Positions 16,747 to 28,766 of a stretch of DNA of 64,000 nt are shown piece after piece. The DNA comes from Sphingomonas sp. SORGH_AS_0950 (GTDB taxonomy: Bacteria; Pseudomonadota; Alphaproteobacteria; Sphingomonadales; Sphingomonadaceae): positions 3,436,001 to 3,500,000 of the forward strand of contig NZ_JAUTAE010000001.1 of assembly GCF_030818415.1 (NCBI RefSeq). The letters run 5' to 3'. The position numbers and the translations under genes are program-made. The notes beneath the pieces were generated by a model, which searched no databases, was not told the DNA's origin, and saw only the letters and a list, made by a program, of their open reading frames with translations. How positions within the stretch are numbered: the first letter of the stretch is position 1; every line of letters starts with the position of its first letter.

Positions 16747-18177
16747 ATGAAGCTGAACCAACTGGACCATGACATCACGGGCGAGGGCGGCGACGCCCTC
16801 GTCTCCGGTTTCGCGATCGACCATCGCAAGGTCGCGCCGGGCACGATCTTCGGCGCGTTCCAGGGCGCGCGGGTGAACGGCGAGGATTTCATCGCCGATG
16901 CGGTGCGCAGCGGCGCGGTGGCGGTCGTCGCCCGGCCGGGCGTGCGGGTGGAGGGGGCGGTGCACATCGCCTCCGACGAACCGCGCGCGGCCTTTGCCCG
17001 GCTGGCGGCGGCGTTCTTCGCACCCTTCCCGGCGACCGCGGTGGCGGTGACCGGCACCAACGGCAAGACCTCGACGGTCGAGATGACGCGCCAGCTCTGG
17101 CGGATGGCGGGGCATCACGCCGCCTCGATCGGCACGCTGGGCGTGACCACCGCCGACGAGCGGACCTATACCGGCCTCACCACGCCCGACGTCGTGACCT
17201 TCCTGTCCAATGTTGCGGGGCTGGCGCGTGAGGGCGTGACCCATCTGGCGTTCGAGGCGTCGAGCCACGGCCTGACCCAGTATCGGACCGAGGGGCTGGA
17301 GGTGTCGGCGGCGGCCTTCACCAATTTGTCGCGCGACCATCTCGACTATCATGGCGACATGGGGGCCTATCTGGCGGCCAAGATGCGGCTGTTCTCCGAG
17401 GTGCTGTCGCCCGAGGGCACGGCGGTCGTGTGGGCCGATGACGTGGAAAGCGGCCGGGTGATCGACCTGGCGCGCGCGCGCGGCAATAGGCTGGTGACGG
17501 TCGGCACGCGCGGATCGACGCTGAAGCTGGTCGAGCGGCATCCGACCCTGCTGGGCCAGGGGCTGATGATCGAGGATGAACAGGGCGCGGTGCACAAGGT
17601 GCAGCTGCCGCTGATCGGGGCCTACCAAGCCGCCAATGCGCTGGTCTCGGCTGGCCTGGTCATCGCGACTGGCGGCGACGTCGCGCGGACGGTCGCCGAT
17701 CTGGCCCGGTTGCAGCCGGTGCGCGGGCGGCTGGAACGCGCCGCCATCGCGCGCAGCGGCGCGCCGGTCTATGTCGACTATGCCCATACCCCCGATGCGC
17801 TGGAGGCGGCGATCGCGGCGCTCAAGCCGCATGCGGGCGGACGCCTGATCGTGGTGTTCGGCGCAGGGGGCGACCGCGATCCGGGCAAGCGCGAGGTGAT
17901 GGGACAGGTCGCCTCGCTGCATGCCGACCGGGTGATCGTGACCGACGACAATCCCCGGACCGAGGACCCCGCCGCGATCCGCGCGCAGGTGATGCGCGGC
18001 GCGACCGGCGCGATCGAGATCGGCGACCGGCGCGAGGCCATCGCCGCCGCCATCGCCGAGGCGGGCGAGCAGGATATCGTGCTGATCGCGGGCAAGGGCC
18101 ATGAACAGGGCCAGATCGTCGGCGACCTCGTCCTGCCCTTCGACGATGTGTCGGTGGCGCGGGAGTGCGCGGCATGA
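16747..18177 (+). CDS. murE: UDP-MurNAc-L-Ala-D-Glu:meso-diaminopimelate ligase
   Basis: A 476-residue Mur ligase adding the third residue of the stem peptide. The P-loop is VAVTGTNGKTSTVEM (Lys107), the central domain has EASSHGLTQYR and NLSRDHLDYHGDM, and VTDDNPRTEDP near the C-terminus is the DNPR motif that selects meso-diaminopimelate over lysine. The start is ATG 16747, ten bases after the ftsI stop. The start codon of an unannotated-looking 43-codon ORF overlaps its stop (ATGA at 18174-18177). Confidence 0.95.
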   Translation: MKLNQLDHDITGEGGDALVSGFAIDHRKVAPGTIFGAFQGARVNGEDFIADAVRSGAVAVVARPGVRVEGAVHIASDEPRAAFARLAAAFFAPFPATAVAVTGTNGKTSTVEMTRQLWRMAGHHAASIGTLGVTTADERTYTGLTTPDVVTFLSNVAGLAREGVTHLAFEASSHGLTQYRTEGLEVSAAAFTNLSRDHLDYHGDMGAYLAAKMRLFSEVLSPEGTAVVWADDVESGRVIDLARARGNRLVTVGTRGSTLKLVERHPTLLGQGLMIEDEQGAVHKVQLPLIGAYQAANALVSAGLVIATGGDVARTVADLARLQPVRGRLERAAIARSGAPVYVDYAHTPDALEAAIAALKPHAGGRLIVVFGAGGDRDPGKREVMGQVASLHADRVIVTDDNPRTEDPAAIRAQVMRGATGAIEIGDRREAIAAAIAEAGEQDIVLIAGKGHEQGQIVGDLVLPFDDVSVARECAA

Positions 18178-18301
18178 CGTCCCAGGCCCCCACCAAGACG
18201 CCGCCGGTCGACAAGGCCGATTCCGTGCAGCCGGACGCGCCCGCACGCGTGCGCCCCAAGCTGTCGCTGCATTATGGTGCCAAGACGCCCGAGGAGCGCA
18301 A

Positions 18302-18305
<4 letters not shown>
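18174..18305 (+). CDS. 43-residue ORF between murE and murF, overlapping both
   Basis: A 43-codon frame whose ATG overlaps the murE stop (ATGA, 18174-18177) and whose TGA overlaps the murF start (ATGA, 18302-18305). The product starts MTSQAPTKTPPVDKADSVQP and ends LSLHYGAKTPEERK; it is hydrophilic, Pro- and Lys-rich, with no membrane span or cysteine, so it is probably disordered with a conserved-looking tail. Codon usage is GC-rich at third positions like the neighbours. Without it there would be an odd 124-base gap in a cluster that is otherwise seamless; with it the coupling chain is unbroken. I do not recognise a family. It could be a Mur-ligase-associated microprotein or merely a translation relay to murF. 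Confidence 0.65.
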
Positions 18306-19680
<1,375 letters not shown>

Positions 19681-19681
<1 letters not shown>

Positions 19682-20751
19682 TGTTGTACTGGATCGCGGA
19701 GCATCTGGGTTTTCCGGGGCTTTTCAACCTTATCCGCTATCAGTCCTTTCGCACCGGCGCGACGGTGGCGACCGCGCTGTTCATCGGCCTGATCATCGGC
19801 CCGCGCTTCATCGGCTGGCTGCGCGTCCGCCAGGGCAAGGGGCAGCCGATCCGCGCCGACGGGCCGCAGACCCATCTCGCCAAGCGGGGCACGCCGACCA
19901 TGGGCGGGCTGATGATCCTGACCAGCATGGCGCTGGCGATCATCATCTGGATGAACGTCTTCAACCCCTATGTCTGGGCGTGCCTGTTCGTCACGCTGGG
20001 CTTCGGCGCGATTGGGTTCCTCGACGACTATGACAAGGTGCGCAAGGCCTCGACGGCGGGCGTGTCGGGGCGGACCCGGCTGCTGCTGGAATTCGCGATC
20101 GCGGGCATCGCGGCATGGATCATCATGGGGCAGAACGGGCCGCACCTGTATCTGCCCTTCACCTCGCGCATGTATATCGACCTCGGCTATTTCTATCCGT
20201 TGTTCGCCGCCTTCACGATCGTGGCGTTCGGCAATGCGGTGAACCTGACCGACGGGCTCGACGGCCTCGCCACCATGCCGGTGATCATCGCCAGCGTCGC
20301 GTTCATGGTCATCGTCTATCTGGCGGGCAACGCGAAGTTCGCCGACTATCTGGGCATTCCGCATGTGCCGGGCGCGGGCGAGCTGGCGATCTTCTGCGGC
20401 GCGGTGGTCGGCGCGGGGCTGGCCTTCCTGTGGTTCAACGCGCCCCCGGCGGCGGTGTTCATGGGCGATACCGGCAGCCTGGCGCTGGGCGGCGCGCTGG
20501 GCACCATCGCGGTCGTCGCGCATCACGAGATCGTGCTGGGCATCATCGGCGGCCTGTTCGTGGTCGAAGCGATGTCGGTCATCATCCAGGTCTTCTTCTA
20601 CAAGCGGACCGGCAAGCGGGTGTTCCGCATGGCGCCGATCCACCATCATTTCGAACAGCTCGGCTGGTCGGAGCCGACGGTCGTGATCCGCTTCTGGATC
20701 ATCGCCTTCGTGCTGGCGCTGGCGGGCCTGTCGACGTTGAAGCTGCGATGA
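19681..20751 (+). CDS. mraY: Phospho-N-acetylmuramoyl-pentapeptide transferase MraY
   Basis: A 356-residue polytopic enzyme that transfers phospho-MurNAc-pentapeptide to undecaprenyl phosphate, forming lipid I. About ten membrane spans. Diagnostic loops: [27 protein letters not shown] (catalytic aspartates), [28 protein letters not shown] and [21 protein letters not shown]. Starts on an ATG sharing a base with the murF stop and ends overlapping murD (ATGA). Confidence 0.97.
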
Positions 20752-22034
20752 TCGTTTCGCGGGACTGGGCGGGAAAACGTTACGCGGTGCTGGGGCTTGC
20801 ACGCTCCGGCGCCGCGACCGTTTCGGCGCTGCTGGCGGGCGGGGCGAGGGTCGTGGCGTGGGACAGCGATGCCAACAAGCGCGCGGCCTTCGCATTGGAT
20901 GACCAGTTGAGCATCGCGCCGCTTGATGACCTTTCAGGTTTCGACGCGCTGGTCGTATCGCCGGGGGTGCCGCTCAACACACATAAGCTGGCCGCCGCCG
21001 CGCGCGCAGCGGGCGTGCCGATCATCGGCGACATCGAACTCTTCGCCCAGGCGCGCCGCGAGCTGCCGTCGCACAGGGTCGTCGGCATCACCGGCACCAA
21101 CGGCAAGTCGACCACCACCGCGCTCGTCCATCACATCCTGAAGACGGCGGGCGTGCCGACCCTGATGGGCGGCAATATCGGCCTGCCGATCCTGGGGCAG
21201 GAACCGCTGCCCGAGGGCGGGGTCTATGTGCTGGAGCTGTCCAGCTATCAGATCGACCTGACGACCGGCCTCGATTGCGATGTGGCCGTGCTGCTCAACA
21301 TCACGCCCGATCATCTCGATCGCTATGACGGCTTCGCGGGCTATGCTGCGTCGAAGGCCCGGCTGTTCGCGATGCAATCGGCCGGGCATGTCGCGGTGGT
21401 CGGCACGGGCGACGAGGCGTCGGCCAATATCGCGCAGGGGCTTGCCGGGCGGACCGACGATCTCGTCACCATCGCATCGGACCCGATCGACCAGAGTCGC
21501 TGGCCCGCCTTGCAGGGGCCGCACAATGCCCAGAACGCCCGGGCCGCCATCGCCGTCACGCGCGCCCTGGGTATCGCCGAGGATGCGATCGAGGCGGGGC
21601 TGGCCAGCTATGCCAGCCTGCCGCACCGGATGCAGCAGGTCGCGACGCGAAACGGCGTGGCCTTCGTCAACGATTCCAAGGCGACCAATCCCGAATCCAC
21701 CGCGCCCGCGCTCGGGGCTTTTCCGCGCGTGCACTGGATCGTCGGCGGCAAGCGCAAGGGCGACGATCTCGACGCCTGCGCCGCGCATCTGGACCATGTC
21801 GTCGCGGCCTATACCATCGGCGAGGCAGCACCGCTGTTCTTCGATCTGTTGAAGGACAAGGTGCCCGTGGTCGAGCAGTCGGGCACGCTGGAAGCGGCGG
21901 TCGCGCATGCGGCGGCGGCGGCGCGGCCCGGTGACACGGTGCTGCTGTCGCCTGCCTGCGCCAGTTTCGACCAGTTTCGCGATTATGAAGCGCGGGGCGA
22001 CGCTTTCCGCGCGGCGGTGGAGGCTCTGGCGTGA
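20748..22034 (+). CDS. murD: UDP-MurNAc-L-alanine:D-glutamate ligase
   Basis: A 428-residue Mur ligase adding D-Glu. The Rossmann N-terminus ([20 protein letters not shown]), P-loop [15 protein letters not shown], the ELSSYQID motif, [11 protein letters not shown] and [17 protein letters not shown] are in place; the C-terminus has [23 protein letters not shown] overlaps the mraY stop, and the stop overlaps the GTG of ftsW. Confidence 0.96.
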   Translation: MIVSRDWAGKRYAVLGLARSGAATVSALLAGGARVVAWDSDANKRAAFALDDQLSIAPLDDLSGFDALVVSPGVPLNTHKLAAAARAAGVPIIGDIELFAQARRELPSHRVVGITGTNGKSTTTALVHHILKTAGVPTLMGGNIGLPILGQEPLPEGGVYVLELSSYQIDLTTGLDCDVAVLLNITPDHLDRYDGFAGYAASKARLFAMQSAGHVAVVGTGDEASANIAQGLAGRTDDLVTIASDPIDQSRWPALQGPHNAQNARAAIAVTRALGIAEDAIEAGLASYASLPHRMQQVATRNGVAFVNDSKATNPESTAPALGAFPRVHWIVGGKRKGDDLDACAAHLDHVVAAYTIGEAAPLFFDLLKDKVPVVEQSGTLEAAVAHAAAAARPGDTVLLSPACASFDQFRDYEARGDAFRAAVEALA

Positions 22035-23263
22035 CCGACCGCGCTCCCAAGCCAGGCCCGCGTCCCGGCCTGATCGGATCGATGAAGGGCCGGGGCGGGC
22101 GCGGCGATCGTTCGCCGCTGGGCACTTGGTTCTGGGATATCGACCGGGTGCTGCTGCTGCTCACCCTGTTCCTGATCGCCATCGGCCTGGTCGCGGTCGC
22201 GGCCGCCAGCCCGGCGACCGCGATGCGCTATTCGGGCGAGCACCGCAAATTCGCCCCGCTCTATTATTTCTGGCGACAGGTGATGTGGGTCGGCGTCTCG
22301 CTGCCCGTGCTGTTCGGCGTCTCGATGCTGCCGGTCGTCACCGCGCGGCGCATGGCGGTGCTGGGGACGGGGATCCTGATCGCGATCCTGGCGGTGACGC
22401 CCTTTATCGGGGTGGAGATCAACGGCGCGCGGCGCTGGATCGGCTTCGGCATCGCGCAATTCCAGCCGTCCGAATTCCTGAAGCCGATGTTCATCGTGAC
22501 GACCGCCTGGCTGTTGTCGCTGAAGGCCAAGGAGCGCGACCTGCCCGCCACGCTCATCACCATGGGGATGACGGGACTGGTCGCGGGCCTGCTGATGCTG
22601 CAACCCGATTTCGGGCAGACCATCGTCTTCTGCCTGGTCTGGGTCGCGCTGCTGATGATTTCGGGCACGCCGCTCAAGGTGATGCTGGCGATCGGGGCGA
22701 TGGCGCCGGTCGGGCTGGTCACCGCCTATATGTTCTACAGCGTGGCGCGGAACCGCATCAACGCCTTCCTCTTCCCCGATGTCGACGGCGAGGGCGCGGC
22801 CGACCATTTCCAGGTCAACGCGGCGCACAACACGCTGACCGCGGGCGGCTGGACCGGCACCGGCCCCGGCGGCGGCACGGCCAAGTTCGGCCTGCCCGAA
22901 GCGCATACCGACTATATCTTCTCGGTGATCGGCGAGGAGTTCGGGCTGATCGCCTGCTCGATCATCGCGCTGGTCTTCCTGGCGATCGTGGTGCGGGTGT
23001 TCGTGAAGCTGCTTGACGAACAGGACGAGTTCAAGCTCTACGCCGCATCGGGCCTTGCCGTGCAGTTCGGCGCGCAGGCGCTGATCTCGATGGCGGTGAA
23101 TACGGGGCTGGCCCCGTCCAAGGGGATGACCCTGCCGTTCATCAGCTATGGCGGGTCGTCGATGATCGCGCTGTCGATCGGGATGGGGTTGTTGCTGGCA
23201 TTCACCCGGCGCAATCCGTTCCTGACGCGCAGCCCCTATGTAGTCAGGTGGAGCGGGCAATGA
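22031..23263 (+). CDS. ftsW: Septal peptidoglycan polymerase FtsW
   Basis: A 410-residue SEDS-family glycosyltransferase with about ten membrane spans that works with FtsI at the septum. The cytoplasmic N-terminus is Arg-rich; recognisable stretches are NGARRWIGFGIAQFQPSEFLKP, QPDFGQTIV, HNTLTAGGWTGTGPGGGTAKF, LPEAHTDYIFSVIGEEFGLI and LPFISYGGSSMIALSIGMGLLL. The NGARRWI and PSE-K segments separate it from RodA only weakly; placement in the dcw cluster decides. GTG start overlaps the murD stop. Confidence 0.95.
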   Translation: MTDRAPKPGPRPGLIGSMKGRGGRGDRSPLGTWFWDIDRVLLLLTLFLIAIGLVAVAAASPATAMRYSGEHRKFAPLYYFWRQVMWVGVSLPVLFGVSMLPVVTARRMAVLGTGILIAILAVTPFIGVEINGARRWIGFGIAQFQPSEFLKPMFIVTTAWLLSLKAKERDLPATLITMGMTGLVAGLLMLQPDFGQTIVFCLVWVALLMISGTPLKVMLAIGAMAPVGLVTAYMFYSVARNRINAFLFPDVDGEGAADHFQVNAAHNTLTAGGWTGTGPGGGTAKFGLPEAHTDYIFSVIGEEFGLIACSIIALVFLAIVVRVFVKLLDEQDEFKLYAASGLAVQFGAQALISMAVNTGLAPSKGMTLPFISYGGSSMIALSIGMGLLLAFTRRNPFLTRSPYVVRWSGQ

Positions 23264-24411
23264 GCCGTCACTTCGTCCTCGCCGCCGGGGGTACCGGCGG
23301 CCATATGGTCCCCGCCGCCGCGCTGGCGGCCGAACTGACCCGGCGCGGCCACCGCGTCGCGCTGGTATCGGATGCGCGCGGGGTGCGCTTTCCGGGGCTG
23401 TTCGAGGATATCCAGACCCATGTCCTGCCCGCCGGGCGCTTTGCGGGCGGGCCGGTCGGCTGGGCCAAGGCACTGCGTGAGATGTGGCGCGGCCGGGCGA
23501 TGGCGCGCGAGCTGTACAGCACCTTCCGCCCCGCCGCCGTCATCGGCTTTGGCGGCTATCCGGCGATGCCCGCCCTGCTGGCGGCGTTCGCGGACGGAAT
23601 CCCCACCGCCATCCACGAGCAGAACGCCGTGCTGGGCCGGGTCAACCGGCTGGTCGCGGGAAAGGTCGATGCGATCGCGCTGTCCTATGAGGATACCCAG
23701 CGGCTGAGCGCCAAGCACGCCGCCAAGACCCGGCTGATCGGCAATCCGGTGCGCGACCAGGTTCTGGCGCTGCGGTCGCGGCCCTATCCGCTGCTGGAGG
23801 AGGACGGCATCTTCCGCGTCCTCGTCACCGGCGGCAGCCAGGGGGCGAGCATCCTGTCCAAGGTGGTGCCCGATGGCCTGGCCATGCTGCCCGTCACCTT
23901 CCGGCGGCGGTTGCAGGTGACGCATCAGGCGCGGATCGAGGATATCGACGCGGTGCGCGCCAAATATGCCGAGCATGAGATTCCGGCCGAACTCGCCACC
24001 TATCTGCCCGACCTGCCCGAGCAGCTGGCCTGGGCGCATCTGGTCATCGCGCGGGCAGGGGCCTCGACGCTGGCCGAACTGACGGTCGCGGGTCGCCCGG
24101 CGATCCTGGTGCCGCTACCCTCCGCGACCGACGATCACCAGACGGTGAACGCGCGCGAGATGACCAAGGCGGGCGGCGCGCGGACCATCGCGCAGAAGGA
24201 TTTCACGCCGGTCGAACTGGCCAAGCAGATGCAGAAGCTGGGCCTCGACCCGGCGGCGCTGGAGAATGCGGCGGGGCGGGCGCGCGGCTGTGGTCGACCG
24301 CAAGCGGCGAGCGATCTCGCCGATCTGGTCGAAAGCCTCGACGCGCCGCGCATGGTCTTGCCGGTGGGCAAATTGCAAAGGACACGGAATTTGGCAGGGA
24401 TGGGCGCATGA
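23260..24411 (+). CDS. murG: UDP-GlcNAc:lipid I GlcNAc transferase MurG
   Basis: A 383-residue GT28 enzyme converting lipid I to lipid II on the cytoplasmic face. [17 protein letters not shown] is the first glycine-rich loop; [66 protein letters not shown] and [18 protein letters not shown] follow. ATG 23260 overlaps the ftsW stop (ATGA); a TTG or GTG a few codons upstream is unnecessary. The C-terminus is about 20 residues longer than in E. coli. Confidence 0.96.
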   Translation: MSRHFVLAAGGTGGHMVPAAALAAELTRRGHRVALVSDARGVRFPGLFEDIQTHVLPAGRFAGGPVGWAKALREMWRGRAMARELYSTFRPAAVIGFGGYPAMPALLAAFADGIPTAIHEQNAVLGRVNRLVAGKVDAIALSYEDTQRLSAKHAAKTRLIGNPVRDQVLALRSRPYPLLEEDGIFRVLVTGGSQGASILSKVVPDGLAMLPVTFRRRLQVTHQARIEDIDAVRAKYAEHEIPAELATYLPDLPEQLAWAHLVIARAGASTLAELTVAGRPAILVPLPSATDDHQTVNAREMTKAGGARTIAQKDFTPVELAKQMQKLGLDPAALENAAGRARGCGRPQAASDLADLVESLDAPRMVLPVGKLQRTRNLAGMGA

Positions 24412-25823
24412 AGGGCGTCGCCACGGATATCGGCACGATCCACTTCGTCGGCATCGGCGGCATCGGCATGTCGGGCATTGCCGAGGTGATGAAGAATCTC
24501 GGCTACCGGGTGCAGGGCTCCGACGTGGCCGAGGGCTATGTGGTGCAGGGGCTGCGGACCAAGGGAATCCCGGTCGCCATCGGGCACGGTGCCGACAATC
24601 TGGGCGATGCGGCGGTGGTGGTGACCTCGACCGCGATCACCCGCTCCAACCCCGAGGTCGAAGCCGCGCTGGAACGCCGCATCCCTGTGGTGCGCCGCGC
24701 CGAGATGCTCGCCGAGCTGATGCGGCTGAAGTCCACCGTCGCGGTGGCGGGCACGCATGGCAAGACGACGACCACCTCGATGGTCGCGGCGCTGCTCGAT
24801 GCGGGGGGCGTGGACCCGACCGTCATCAATGGCGGCATCATCAACAGCTATGGCTCGAACGCGCGTCTGGGCGCCAGCGACTGGATGGTGGTCGAGGCGG
24901 ACGAGAGCGACGGCAGCTTCCTGCGCCTCGACGGCACGATCGCGGTCGTGACCAATATCGATCCCGAGCATCTCGATCATTACGGCTCGTTCGACCGGGT
25001 GAAGGACGCGTTCGTCGAGTTTGTCGAGAATGTCCCCTTCTACGGCGCGGCTCTGCTCTGCCTCGACCATCCGGAAGTGCAGAACATCCTGCCGCGCGTG
25101 CGCGACCGCCGCGTCGTGACCTATGGCTTCTCGGCGCAGGCGGACGTGCGCGGCGTCAACGTCACACCCATCCCCGGCGGTAACCGGTTCGAGGCGATCA
25201 TCCGCAACCGCGATGGCTCCAGCCGCTCGATCGAGGGGATCGAGCTGCCCATGCCCGGCCGCCACAATGTCCAGAACGCGCTGGCCGCGATCGGCGTCGC
25301 GCTGGAGCTGGGGATCGAGGACGCGACCATCCAGCAGGGCTTCGGCCAGTTCGGCGGCGTGAAGCGGCGCTTCACCAAGGTCGGCGAGATCGCGGTGGAC
25401 GGTGGCACGGCGACCGTCATCGACGATTACGGCCATCACCCGGTCGAGATCCGCGCGGTGCTGGCCGCCGCGCGGGAAGGCGCGCGGGGGCGCGTGATCG
25501 CGGTGGTGCAGCCGCACCGCTTCACCCGGCTCGGCAATCTGATGGAGGAGTTCCAGACCGCCTTCAACGATGCCGACCGCGTGCTGGTGACGCCGGTCTT
25601 CGCGGCGGGCGAACAGCCGATCGAGGGCGTCGATGCGCAGGCGCTGGTCGAGGGGCTGAAGCGGCGCGGGCACCGCTCGACCGCCACGGTCGCCGATGCC
25701 GATGCGCTCGCCGAGGAACTGGCGGGCTCGATCCGCGCGGACGACATGATCGTCTGCCTGGGGGCGGGCGACATCACGAAATGGGCGGCGGGTCTGGCGA
25801 GCGCGATCGAGGCGCGCCGATGA
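24408..25823 (+). CDS. murC: UDP-MurNAc:L-alanine ligase
   Basis: A 471-residue Mur ligase adding the first residue of the stem peptide. [18 protein letters not shown] opens the UDP-binding domain; [18 protein letters not shown] is the P-loop; [42 protein letters not shown] and [19 protein letters not shown] are standard MurC blocks. It overlaps murG and murB by 4 bases each. Confidence 0.96.
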   Translation: MKGVATDIGTIHFVGIGGIGMSGIAEVMKNLGYRVQGSDVAEGYVVQGLRTKGIPVAIGHGADNLGDAAVVVTSTAITRSNPEVEAALERRIPVVRRAEMLAELMRLKSTVAVAGTHGKTTTTSMVAALLDAGGVDPTVINGGIINSYGSNARLGASDWMVVEADESDGSFLRLDGTIAVVTNIDPEHLDHYGSFDRVKDAFVEFVENVPFYGAALLCLDHPEVQNILPRVRDRRVVTYGFSAQADVRGVNVTPIPGGNRFEAIIRNRDGSSRSIEGIELPMPGRHNVQNALAAIGVALELGIEDATIQQGFGQFGGVKRRFTKVGEIAVDGGTATVIDDYGHHPVEIRAVLAAAREGARGRVIAVVQPHRFTRLGNLMEEFQTAFNDADRVLVTPVFAAGEQPIEGVDAQALVEGLKRRGHRSTATVADADALAEELAGSIRADDMIVCLGAGDITKWAAGLASAIEARR

Positions 25824-26707
25824 CCCTGCCCGATACCGCCGGCCGACTGACCCCCGGAGCGCCGCTGGCGCCGCTGGTGTGGTTCAAGGCGGGCGGAGCG
25901 GCCGAATATCTGCTGGAGCCCAGGGACGTCGATGACCTGTCGGCGTTCCTTCGCGCGCTTGCGCCGGACGTGCCGGTGATGGCGCTGGGCCTCGGCTCCA
26001 ACCTGATCGTGCGCGACGGCGGCGTGCCCGGCGTGGTCGTGCGGCTCGGCAAGCCGTTCAGCTATGCGCGGGCAGGGGAGGGGCACCTCGTCACCTGTGG
26101 AGGTGGCACGTCGGGTATCCTCGTCTCGTCCAATGCGCGCGATGCAGGCATTGGCGGGCTGGAATTCCTACGCTCGATCCCCGGCACGGTCGGCGGCTTC
26201 GTGCGGATGAACGGTGGGGCCTATGGCCGCGAGGTAGCGGACGTGCTGGTCTCTGCCACGGTCGTTCGTCGCGACGGCACGGTCGAGACGCTGGGTGTCG
26301 CCGATCTCGAATACACCTATCGCCACTCCAACCTGACCGACGGCACGGTGGTGGTCGAGGCGGTCTTCCAGGGCCATGCCGCCGAGCCGGACGCGATCCA
26401 GGCGGAGATGGACCGCATCGCCGCTGCGCGCGAGGCGTCGCAGCCGCTGCGCTCCAAGACCGGCGGCTCGACCTTCAAGAATCCCGACGGGCACAAGGCC
26501 TGGGCGCTGGTCGATGCGGCGGGCTGTCGCGGCCTGACCCTGGGCGATGCGCAGGTGTCGGAGAAGCATTGCAACTTCCTGCTCAACCTCGGCGGCGCCA
26601 CGGCGGCGGAGATCGAGGCGCTGGGCGAGGAAGTCCGGACCAGGGTGAAGGCCCAGTCGGGGGTTTGCCTCGAATGGGAAATCCAGCGCGTCGGGGTGCC
26701 GAAGTGA
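25820..26707 (+). CDS. murB: UDP-N-acetylenolpyruvoylglucosamine reductase
   Basis: A 295-residue FAD enzyme that reduces UDP-GlcNAc-enolpyruvate to UDP-MurNAc. [47 protein letters not shown] and [16 protein letters not shown] (catalytic Ser) are present; the lack of the extra C-terminal domain of E. coli MurB marks it as the type II form. ATG 25820 overlaps the murC stop. It is followed by a repeat element, the only clear break before ddl. Confidence 0.95.
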   Translation: MTLPDTAGRLTPGAPLAPLVWFKAGGAAEYLLEPRDVDDLSAFLRALAPDVPVMALGLGSNLIVRDGGVPGVVVRLGKPFSYARAGEGHLVTCGGGTSGILVSSNARDAGIGGLEFLRSIPGTVGGFVRMNGGAYGREVADVLVSATVVRRDGTVETLGVADLEYTYRHSNLTDGTVVVEAVFQGHAAEPDAIQAEMDRIAAAREASQPLRSKTGGSTFKNPDGHKAWALVDAAGCRGLTLGDAQVSEKHCNFLLNLGGATAAEIEALGEEVRTRVKAQSGVCLEWEIQRVGVPK

Positions 26708-26723
26708 AGGCCGCCACCTCCAT

Positions 26724-26838
26724 CCTCCCCATCGTAGATGGGGAGGGGGACCGCCGCGAAGCGGTGGTGGAGGGGCGAGGGGCTTGCCCCTCCACCAGCC
26801 TGCGGCTGGTCCCCCTCCCCAAGCGTAGCTTGGGGAGG
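26724..26838. repeat. CTCCCC-type palindromic repeat (family B) inside the division cluster
   Basis: Modular inverted repeats: outer arms CCTCCCC...GGGGAGG, paired inner words (CCGCCGCGAAGCGGTGG; GGGGCGAGGGGCTTGCCCC; CCAGCCTGCGGCTGG; CCAAGCGTAGCTTGG). Related units lie at 40032-40253 and 52949-53059. It occupies almost all of the 169-base gap between murB and ddl. Confidence 0.85.
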
Positions 26839-26876
26839 AATGAAGAAGACCCCACGCAAACAACAAGGATCGCGTG

Positions 26877-27809
26877 ATGCATATCGTCGTACTGATGGGC
26901 GGCTGGTCGGCGGAGCGGCCGGTGTCGCTGATGTCGGGGGCGGGCGTCGCCGATGCGCTGGAGCGGAACGGCCACCGCGTCACCCGGATCGACATGGGCC
27001 GCGATGTTGCGGCGAAACTGGTCGAGGCCAAGCCCGACCTCGTCTTCAACGCGCTCCACGGCTCGCCCGGTGAGGACGGCACGGTGCAGGGGATGCTCGA
27101 CCTGATGGGCATTCCGTACACCCATTCGGGGCTCGCCACCTCGGTCATCGCGATCGACAAGGTGCTGACCAAGCAGGCGCTGGTCCCGCACGGCATCCCC
27201 ATGCCCGGCGGCCGGATCGTGAAGTCGCAGGAGCTGTTCGCGGGCGATCCCCTGCCGCGGCCCTATGTGCTGAAGCCGGTCAATGAAGGCTCGTCGGTCG
27301 GCGTCGCGATCGTCACCGACACCAGCAACCATGGCAACCCGATCGCGCGCGATGCGGCGGGCCCCTGGGCCGAGTTCGAGGAGTTGCTGGCCGAGCCCTA
27401 TATCCGGGGCCGCGAGCTGACCACCGCCGTTCTGGGCGGCCGCGCGCTGGGCGTGACCGAGCTGAAGCCGAAGAATGGCTGGTACGATTTCGACGCCAAA
27501 TATACCGACGGCCTGACCGAGCATGTCTGCCCCGCGCAGATTCCGGACGAGATCGCGGAGGCGTGCAAGTCGCTGGCGCTGGAGGCCCACCGCATCCTGG
27601 GCTGTCGCGGGGCCTCGCGCTCCGACTTCCGCTGGGACGATGAACGCGGCGTCGACGGGCTGTTCCTGCTGGAGGTCAACACCCAGCCGGGCATGACCCC
27701 GCTCAGCCTGGTGCCCGAACAGGGCCGCCATGTCGGCATGGATTACGACGCGGTGGTCCAGGCGATCGTCGATGAGGCGGTCCACTGGTACAAGGACCAG
27801 GCGGGATGA
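26877..27809 (+). CDS. ddl: D-alanine--D-alanine ligase
   Basis: A 310-residue ATP-grasp enzyme joining two D-Ala for MurF. VLMGGWSAERPVSLMSG, FNALHGSPGEDGTVQGMLDL, YTHSGLATSVIAIDK, VLKPVNEGSSVGV, YIRGRELTTAVLGG and LLEVNTQPGMTPLSLVPEQ are conserved. The ATG at 26877 lies 7 bases after AAGGA; the adjacent GTG would add one residue. Because a repeat separates it from murB it has its own ribosome-binding site rather than an overlap. Its stop overlaps the ftsQ ATG. Confidence 0.96.
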   Translation: MHIVVLMGGWSAERPVSLMSGAGVADALERNGHRVTRIDMGRDVAAKLVEAKPDLVFNALHGSPGEDGTVQGMLDLMGIPYTHSGLATSVIAIDKVLTKQALVPHGIPMPGGRIVKSQELFAGDPLPRPYVLKPVNEGSSVGVAIVTDTSNHGNPIARDAAGPWAEFEELLAEPYIRGRELTTAVLGGRALGVTELKPKNGWYDFDAKYTDGLTEHVCPAQIPDEIAEACKSLALEAHRILGCRGASRSDFRWDDERGVDGLFLLEVNTQPGMTPLSLVPEQGRHVGMDYDAVVQAIVDEAVHWYKDQAG

Positions 27810-28759
27810 GCCGGACGATCAAGCGCGGCACCTCGCCCCGCCGCCCGGCGCCGCGCCGTCGCCAGCCGGTCAAGCGCGCGACGCTTTCCGAACGGTTGCT
27901 GGCGAAGCTGCCGGTCAGCGAGGAGACGGTCAAGAAGGCCGTGACCTGGACGATCCTGGGCGGTGCGGGCGCGGCGGCGCTGGCGCTGGCGACCTGGGTC
28001 GGGGTGCCCGGCATGATCGGCACCGCCATCGCCGAACAGGCGGGCCATGCGGGGTTCCGCGTCCAGCAGATCGAGGTCACGGGCCTGAAGCGGATGGACC
28101 GGATGACGGTCTATGCCGTCGCGCTCGACCAGCAGAGCCGGGCGATGCCGCTCGTCAATCTGGAGGATGTCCGCGCCAAGCTGCTCCGTTACGGCTGGAT
28201 CAAGGACGCGCATGTCTCGCGCCGTCTGCCCGACACGCTGCTCGTCGATATCGAGGAGCGGAGCCCGGCGGCGGTGTGGCAGGACAATGGCCAGTTGACC
28301 CTGATCGACGCGGGCGGCGTGCTGCTGGAGCCGGTGCGGCCCGAGGCGATGCCCGACCTGCCGCTGATCATCGGGCCGGGCGCGAATTTGCAGGAGCCGG
28401 GCTATCAGGCGCTGCTGTCCGCCGCGCCCGCGCTGAAGCCGCGCGTGAAGGCGGCGACCTGGATCGGCAATCGCCGCTGGGACCTGACCTTCGACAGTGG
28501 CGAGACGCTGGCCTTGCCCGAGGACGGCGCACCGGCCGCGCTGATGAAGTTCGCGGCGATGGACGGATCGCGGCCGCTGCTGGGGCGCGGCTGGTTGCGG
28601 TTCGACATGCGCGACCCTGCAAAGCTGGTTGCGCGCAGGCCCGGTTTGAATCAGAATCACGCTTTGGCCGATCCGGCGAAGGCCGGAGGCATGGCGGGCG
28701 ACGTCGGACCGGGGAACGGCGCGGATGCGGCGGCGGTCGACGGGACATCACAGGGGTAA
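27806..28759 (+). CDS. ftsQ: Cell division protein FtsQ
   Basis: A 317-residue bitopic protein: a basic cytoplasmic N-terminus (SPRRPAPRRRQPVKR), one membrane span at about residues 47-68 (ILGGAGAAALALATWVGVPG), then a POTRA domain beginning GFRVQQIEVTGLKRM and the beta domain with WIKDAHVSRRLPDTLLVDIEERSPAAVWQ. FtsQ links early and late division proteins. The final 50 residues (AGGMAGDVGPGNGADAAAV) are low-complexity. ATGA overlap with ddl; 7-base gap to ftsA. Confidence 0.93.
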   Translation: MSRTIKRGTSPRRPAPRRRQPVKRATLSERLLAKLPVSEETVKKAVTWTILGGAGAAALALATWVGVPGMIGTAIAEQAGHAGFRVQQIEVTGLKRMDRMTVYAVALDQQSRAMPLVNLEDVRAKLLRYGWIKDAHVSRRLPDTLLVDIEERSPAAVWQDNGQLTLIDAGGVLLEPVRPEAMPDLPLIIGPGANLQEPGYQALLSAAPALKPRVKAATWIGNRRWDLTFDSGETLALPEDGAPAALMKFAAMDGSRPLLGRGWLRFDMRDPAKLVARRPGLNQNHALADPAKAGGMAGDVGPGNGADAAAVDGTSQG

Positions 28760-28766
28760 CAGGGGC

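Noticed and set aside
14427..17066. An 879-codon open frame on the minus strand opposite ftsL, ftsI and murE
   Set aside because: Same type of shadow; the plus-strand genes have complete family motifs.
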